This document shows, in pieces, positions 57,675 through 64,000 of a stretch of 64,000 nucleotides of DNA. The notes beneath the pieces are model-generated. The model did not search any database. It had not been told where the DNA came from and saw only the letters and a program-made list of their open reading frames with translations. The translations under genes and the position numbers were made by a program. The stretch spans positions 62,001 through 126,000 of the forward strand of contig NW_025955032.1 in assembly GCF_022376445.1 (NCBI RefSeq), written 5' to 3'. This stretch comes from Fomitopsis serialis. Its lineage: Eukaryota; Basidiomycota; Agaricomycetes; Polyporales; Fomitopsidaceae. Positions within the stretch are counted from its first letter, which is position 1. Every line of letters starts with the position of its first letter.

Positions 57675-59910
57675 CTCAGGAGCCCGCAGTGAGTCTACCG
57701 CATCCTCGTCGAAATCGCACGTTGCGCAACGCCCGAGCGCCGCGGGCTCGCTAGCGTGCAACGTCGGCTGTGCCCCTGTGGCCCATCGCGACGACGCGAC
57801 AGGCGGCTGAGAAGACCGCGATGGCGGTTGCGAGGGACGGGCAACGCGGACGTGCGTCGCGTAAGAGATCGGGACGGGGGTATATAAACTGGTGGGTATC
57901 CGGTCTGGAGGTGCATCCTCTGCTGGTCTCATGCCCTTTCGTCTCGCTCGTCGTGCGCGAGGCTGGTGGTGAGTGCGTCTCCCGGCGGGTGCATCTTACG
58001 GTGCTGACCGGTCGTCGTTCCCCGCAGATGTGCTCGCCGTTGAGCTCGGCCTACGCAGCTGCGCGCGGTCGCCGGACGCAGCCCTGTCGCGCACAGAGTA
58101 GGTACGTGCTCTGCCGCGTTGACAGTACCGCCCTGATCAATCTTGGCGGCAGTGGTGCCGAACGTCCCGGTGAGTCGTATCGCGCGATTCCAACGGAGGC
58201 GTACCGATTAACCCACGTCGCTGCAGCTCGCTTGCGTCTACGCGATCCGGCATCCGGTAGGTCCATCCACGCGCTGCACGCCTTGGCGGGTGAGTGCTGG
58301 TCTACCCGACGTGTACCACCGCTGATCAGTCGTGTCAGCACTCGCGTACCTACCAGATCAGCCCCCGGTAAGACGTCCCCGCCGTTGGGGTGCCACACCT
58401 CCTGACATCGTCTGCGTAGCTCCCTGACCAACCAGCATGCAATTCGCTCGAATGCATGCCCCTGCCGTCCAGCCGGTTGCCGTCGTTCCCGCAAGACACG
58501 TCGCCGCCGGAGCGCTGAGCTGGCGCGTTTCGGACGAAGTGACTGGGTGGGAGAAACAAGGTTTAGCACGAGTCAGCGAGAACGAGGCGCGTAGTTACGT
58601 ACCATGCCAGACTGCGAGCGGCGCAGCGTGACGTCGTGTCCGTCGCTCTCAGGCGTCGTTGGGTGTGTTGCGCGGGCGCCCTTGGCAGTTGGGACGGGGT
58701 TGACTCATGGCCGGCCATGAGACCGCGCGTGCTACACCACACGAAGACCGCAGAACTGTGCCATAATGGGCAGGTGGCGGCTTCTTGATACGCTGAACGA
58801 CGTGCGGGCTCGCATGGGTGGATGGCTTGACGACGCCGGTTGGAGACTCGCACCACAAGCCTGGACGTGCAGATCGTTGCTCTGCAACGATCGGGGCGTT
58901 CAGGGCAGCGGGGGACGCGTCTCACGACGCGTGCGCGGTGTGTACTGTGCCGTCCTTTGCAGCAGATGCTGTCCCAAGTCGTGTGCAGGGCCCGCAGACC
59001 GTCTCGACAACGTTGGACGGGTGGAGAATGTGCGGCGGTTGCGTCGATCGTCCTCGGAGTCGAACTGTCCTGGTAGGGCGGTAGTGTTGCCCGAGACGCG
59101 TTCGTGTGCGCGGGCTTTGTCGATTGCACCGGTGCCGATATGCTCCCGTCCGCCCTCTCGTCCGTTCATGTAGATACGGATTACAGTGTTGCGCATAGGG
59201 TGCCGCTGTGTATTGTACACCTGTGATTGGTGTGCGACAACGGATTCCATTTGACTACTTACCTCGTCGGAAGCCTGAAGCATGCGTTTGTATGCACGTG
59301 GCAGAGGCCAATACGAAGTCTGGAGTTTCTCTGTTGCCGGTCTCGTGCTGAGTATGCGATCCGAATGAGCACGTCGCTTGTCAGCTCGTCAGTGGACCAG
59401 CTCATGTGAATGCCGATGGAAGCCCGACGAGCATGTATGCAGCTGGCGGACGTCGACCAGTGGAGGATGGCGAGCGAGGGACATGGACAGGAAGATGGGA
59501 CCCGGGGCAGTGCAGACGGTTTGACCGCTGCGCGCGCTGGGCATAATGAGAAGCGTGTCAATGGGGGACATGGGCTACTGAACGGCACAAAACACTCACT
59601 TGGTGGACGTGCTCTCCAAGGGCTGCGATGATGCACTGAGGACGGAAGACGAGGGCGGACTCATGAGAGGAGCGGTGCCCAAGGCGCGTCGAAGGGTTCC
59701 TGAGAGGTGTCGAAGAGGAGCCATCCGCGCAGAAACGTCGATCGAGCGTCGGACGCGAGTGCTGCACACAGGCTGCAAGACCGCGAAACGGCGATCGACG
59801 GGCGCTTGCGCGCCGACGAATGTCCGCGCGGAAGGCGTCGCGTCGACGTCGGCCTCCGAGTCCGTCACTGCCGCGTCATCGCGCCGCCTCGGGCTCTGGC
59901 TGTCAGTCAA

Positions 59911-62900
59911 TCCCCTGCCCAGCTCTCACACTGCCCCACGCCGTCCCCATCGCCAGCCCACTCACACATCTCGCTGTCTCATCGCCTTTCCGTGTCTCAC
60001 ACTCTCCCACTCGCCGTACGTGCGCTCCAGCCACCGCCCAGCGGACGCTGTGCACGTGCACACAAACACCATGTGGGTCCATCCGCGCCCCGTCGGCGAC
60101 CGTTCCCGGCTTGATCAACTGTCGCTTGTACGTACTTCTCGCGGCCCAATGGTCGGACCGTCACGTAGGTACCTACAGAGGACACGCCGTGGTATCGACG
60201 CTCACGCAATACCTCGATGCGGAGCCTTACCCTAGCAGCACTTGTATTCGCAATTCCACGTCCCCTAGCCTCGAAGTACACGCACGCAGCCACATAAATA
60301 CACATATGCGCTTCCGCATCCAAGCGTGATCTTCACCCCGGCGCTGGGCGGCAGCAGCATACGAGGCTCCGATTCTCCGGGCCCGTGCATGATCTCCCGC
60401 ACTGCGTGCGCACCACGCCGTCCTCGGCTCCGAGTAGGGATTCCATATGCTTCCCGATTTATCCTGAAATGTCTGCGCTGTCGAGACCGGACGTTGCCCT
60501 GGTCGAGGTACCCAGCAGGCCAGGAGCGGTCACTCGACACCCGCTGACTTCAGCTCCCCACAACAACGTATCTGCATTGCTTTGCTTGGCTCACCGATAA
60601 GCAGTTGAATGAGAACCTTCCGGCATTGAATCAACGTTCAATAGGCTAGAGCCGAGGCCGCCGGCTTAGCTGAATCCGGCGTATGCTCAACGTCGGATCC
60701 CGGGCGTTACCGCGGCCCATCTGTGTTTGCTTCGCAAGGACCCCGAACTTTGGGCAGGTGAGTTCTCCCTTCCCGTCCGACATACTCGTATACAGATTGT
60801 TAAGTGCGCACAGCAGCCCTCTGTTACTGACCAGGGTTTTGGAGACGCGCGGGCAGCGATTTTACGGGCAACTTGATTGCCATACCCGCAGACAGGTGAG
60901 TATCGTGCATGCTGCCGTGGACCTGTAGCACAGGATTGCCATACATCATGCATCAGTAGAATATAGCTATCCACCGTATCTGGATTCTGTGGAACAGTGA
61001 GTCCATCCGCTCAGAGTCTGATCCCCTCACGATTTCCTTCTAGTCAGACATGTATATTTGGATGTTTCGTGGTAGACTACCGAACCCGTGCGGTGGGCAT
61101 ACCTACATGCAGTAGGTTCAAGTTCTGCGTTGTGTCATATATCACGCGCGCTCTTACCGTCGAGAATGAGTGAGAGCGAGCATCTGGATCGCCTCGGCCC
61201 CGACTGAGCGTCGACAGAGAGAGTCTCAGGAGACAGAGACTCGTCGAAGCATGTTGACATTGGAGTGAAGAGTTAAAGACAACTCCTGGTTACAGGGATA
61301 CCCGGGGGTCCATCTCGAGATCGTCTCTGGATGTGGCCTCGACGTCCTCATCCACTTCTTTCTTCCAGAGGTGCTCGAGCTCTATTCTCTCGACGTCTGA
61401 GAGCGAGCTTCGCGCACGCATGACAATGTCAGTCGCCGCCTTCGCCTTCCCATGTGCGAGCAGCCACCGCGCCCAGGCGACGGTCGCGTGAACGCCGTCC
61501 TTGCGCCGCCACTGTTCGAAGATCGTCTCGAGGACGCGTCCTGAGCACGCGGGCACCTCCTCCGAAGCCGCCTCCTCCTGCGCGAAGACCTCCCGCCACA
61601 CGCGCGCTGTCATCAAATACGCTGCCCCGACGTGGCGCACGCGGGCCGCCCGCGCGTCCACATATGCCATCGATGGTGATCGTGCGTCTGACCCGGTATC
61701 CCCGCGTGCCCGCTTTCTCTTGCGAATTCCAGCCGGCGGTACCTCGCCTTCCTCGACCGTCTCGAGCCTGAGTCTGATCTTGAGCTCGATGTCAGTTGCC
61801 TTCGCGTACCGCATCAGTAGCGTTTCCTGCACCGCAGACCACGCCGTCGCGTCCTGCATGCGGTGGCCTTCTCCCAGAAGCCGCTGTAATCCCGCGCAAG
61901 GAAAGACGCACGCCGCATTCGTAGGTACGCGTCGCCAAGAGCAGAGTCCGGCCACACGGTCATAAACAATCGATGACAGGAAAGAACAATGTGAATAACA
62001 CACGCGCGTCAGCGCCCATGCTAATTTTCAGAGCCGCACGCACGCACCTCAAGCAGCCGAACACGCTCTCCCACCTCCGTCTCCATACTGCCGGTCCCGC
62101 GCCCGTTTGAGGTTTCCCAGTCTGGCTCGGGATCTAGCCCCCAGAGCCATACGGTGTCTGTCCCTGTGCCCACGACGACTCCCCGGGCCTCGTCCCACGC
62201 ACGTTTCGCATCTTCGCCTGTCGCGAATTGTTTCTCCGCATCGAGGCGCGCAAGCCATACTTGCGCCGAGTGCTTTGTGTTGTCCTTACCGGTGAACTTT
62301 CGAGCTAACCGAAGGACTCGTTCAGGCGTGTTGCTTGTAGGCGGGAGATACTCGTGGAGGCTGTCTTGATATGCCGTGAGCAGGGTTATTGTTTCCGCCA
62401 GAAGTGCGGGCGAAGGGGTGGCCGATTTCCTTTGTGCCAGGAGCTGTAGCGATGTGATGAGGTACCCTTTCTGCAGTGCGCGGGACACACGCATACACAT
62501 GATCAGATCAATGCGAAACGGGCGAGGGGGAATGATGACTGACCAGGCTGTCATCGATGTCCTTCTGACACCAGTCCCGCACGAAGCTCGCATATGCCGA
62601 TGCGAGCCGCTCGTCTGCTGCATTTTGATCTCGCACAGCACTGGAAAGCCGCTCATTTGCGTCCTTTAGCGTATCCACCAATGCTTCGCCCTCGAGGTCA
62701 GGCAAGAGACGTCTCGTCGCGAATAGCCTTATGGCGGCAGGATCTGCGGGTAGCGTTTCATGCAACAAAGTGAAGAGGTGATCCAAAAGCGTATCTCGCA
62801 GCGAAGCGGGGCATGGATACGTCGCCAGCAAGTCCTGCAAAGAAATGAAGAGCTCGATCTTTGGCAAAGCTGTAGAAGCGGAACTCAGCGACGAACATGC

Positions 62901-63290
62901 AGGACAACATGCGTGGAAAACAACCTTTCGCAGCGCTCGACATGACGGACTTGACGATGGCACCCTGCATGATCTGCCTACGCGCAGCCTCGCCTCGTCG
63001 CCCTCGTCTTCCGCGTCCACCTGTATCTTCTCCACCTCCATCTCTTCGTCTTCATCCGCTTCCCGCGCTCGTTGCTTGCCCTTGCCCTTGGTATCCTCCA
63101 CGTCGATCCCCAGAACTCCCCACCGCCTTCGCAGGCTCTCCACGAAACCCAACTCCATCTTCACGTACTCTCGCCACATCTCCGTGCTCTCCGGGTTGAG
63201 TCGGATGCCCCGCTGGAGCAGGCGCGAGCAGCGGAAGGGGCCAGGTGCTGGAGTTCATGTGAAGCGGCGAGGATGTAAAGCGCAGGGACA
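59911..63290. repeat. Right copy of the 3.4-kb direct duplication
   Basis: Counterpart of 49556-52962, shifted by 10355 bases at its left edge and 10330 over most of its length. It contains the 3' part of UTP6 and about 1.4 kb downstream. Unlike the left copy, it continues into the complete UTP6 5' end. Confidence 0.93.
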
Positions 63291-63880
63291 TTCGGATGTA
63301 GTTGCATCGCGCTGCGGAGTGTTAGACCGACATGAGAGTCGATAGGCTCTGGAGAGCTCACCGCGCTGTGATCCGCCCAACCAGTGTCTTTGCTCCTTCC
63401 TTCTTCGCCACTTGTATGTACTGTATCCAGAGGCCGACGTCGCCTTTGAACTTCTTGAGGGCTCGCTCAAATACGTGAAACTGTCTCCGGACAAGTGCAT
63501 AGTCTGACACCGACTGTGGTTGCGGACCGTCGAATAGTCGAGCAGCGCGTTTCCTGCGGAGAGCTTCCAAGCCCATCTCATACGCTATGTAGCGGAGGAA
63601 GTCGCCCTTCTTCGGTATACGCCTGACGAGGGTAGTTTCGAATGAGGTACGCTTCTGCATAATCTGCTTGATCTCTTTCTGGGTACTTCTGAGTGAGCAT
63701 TTACGTAGGTGGTAGCTTGCGTAGCGCGTCTACTCACTTGTGTGAATAGACCTTTTCTGACGAGGTCTTTCAGCTCAGTGAGCATCTAAAAACGGTACGC
63801 TCATTCAGTTATCCGTTCTACAGCACAAGACAAATTGATATGTTGCGCACCTGCTCTTGTTGGAACTGTACCCTCTCCAT
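61290..63880 (-). CDS. UTP6: UTP6, U3 snoRNP / small-subunit processome protein (frame broken twice)
   Basis: Utp6 is a HAT-repeat protein of the small-subunit processome, needed for 18S rRNA maturation in the nucleolus. The 5' exons are complete: MERVQFQQEQ (63880-63851), MLTELKDLVRKGLFTQ, then KEIKQIMQKRTSFETTLVRR and KKGDFLRYIAYEMGLEALRR, which match the conserved N terminus. HAT-like units follow (FHVFERALKKFKGDVGLWIQ, MQLHPNVPALYILAASHELQ). Introns are short and canonical. Compared with the left duplicate, one C is missing in GCCCTG near 63223 and one base in GACGAAGGC near 62997, and each shifts the frame. Further downstream the two copies are nearly identical to the stop at 61290. Being the only copy with a 5' end, it should be functional if the indels are sequencing errors. 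Confidence 0.85.
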
Positions 63881-64000
63881 GGTCGCAAAGAACTAGACAC
63901 GAGATGAAGCGTACAAGTTGTACCGGAGCAGCAGGAATGCTAGAGTGAACCGTTAGGCGCCAAGAAGACAAAATCTACAACCCTCCTGCCATAAAAGGGC
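63881..64000. other. UTP6 upstream edge of window
   Basis: Only 120 bases remain. They should contain the UTP6 promoter or leader. GCCCTTTTATGG at the end reads as CCATAAAAGGGC on the minus strand, a TATA-like word about 110 bases before the ATG. Confidence 0.35.

Larger units (their letters stand above)
52963..59910. other. Gene-poor 6.9-kb spacer between the UTP6 copies
   Basis: No conserved protein, RNA gene or transposon protein was recognised. There are only short frames on both strands. Short tandem repeats (54003-54640 and 57624-57674) are listed separately. CG-rich 10-mers are frequent and overall texture resembles the 8-12 kb interval, but no long match between them was seen by eye. 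Confidence 0.4.

Overview
The window looks like nuclear DNA of a filamentous basidiomycete, most likely an Agaricomycete. Genes are split by many short introns (about 45-95 nt, GTRNGT donors, CTGAC/CTAAC-like branch points, YAG acceptors). Several coding exons are only 15-22 nt long. Coding DNA is GC-rich. Two FunK1 (fungal-type) protein kinases are present, a family expanded in mushroom-forming fungi. Nothing bacterial, viral or organellar was recognised. Gene models were built by hand from splice signals and conserved protein motifs, so exon borders are predictions.

Layout. 1-5.9 kb: an intact Wee1 CDK-inhibitory kinase (+). 5.9-12.3 kb: long stretch with no supportable gene. 13.1-16.1 kb: homeodomain transcription factor (+) behind a pyrimidine-rich leader, with a 17-nt exon inside the homeodomain. 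17.6-18.8 kb: short-chain dehydrogenase (+). 19.3-32.3 kb: an accessory block. It holds two paralogous FunK1 kinases in opposite orientation (19.3-22.0 minus, 29.8-32.3 plus), a broken GAPN-like aldehyde dehydrogenase, a Prp3_C/DUF1115-like fragment, and a small orphan membrane protein whose promoter carries a TATA box, a 30-bp palindrome with two ACGCGT boxes and a C-rich hairpin. 32.9-34.2 kb: a second orphan secreted or membrane protein.

35.4-49.1 kb: conserved housekeeping genes, alternately convergent and divergent. These are Snu23 (spliceosome), cytosolic isoleucyl-tRNA synthetase, a RING/TRAF zinc-finger protein, ribosomal protein uL11, a Pho80-like cyclin and a Ran1/Ksp1-like kinase. 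Several carry single-base indels, densest at about 38.2-39.7 kb in the tRNA synthetase. In essential genes this points more to consensus errors than to biology.

49.5-63.9 kb: the 3' part of UTP6 (U3 snoRNP, small-subunit processome) plus about 1.4 kb downstream occurs twice in direct orientation, about 10.33 kb apart. The right copy (61.3-63.9 kb) has the complete 5' end but two apparent frameshifts. The left copy (51.0-53.0 kb) is 5'-truncated yet in frame at both sites. About 7 kb of gene-poor, repeat-bearing DNA lies between them. This is either a real segmental duplication or two haplotypes laid end to end.

I found no clearly new multi-gene system. The best candidates for follow-up are the inverted FunK1 pair with its conserved promoter and orphan membrane-protein neighbours, the palindromic ACGCGT promoter, and the UTP6 duplication.
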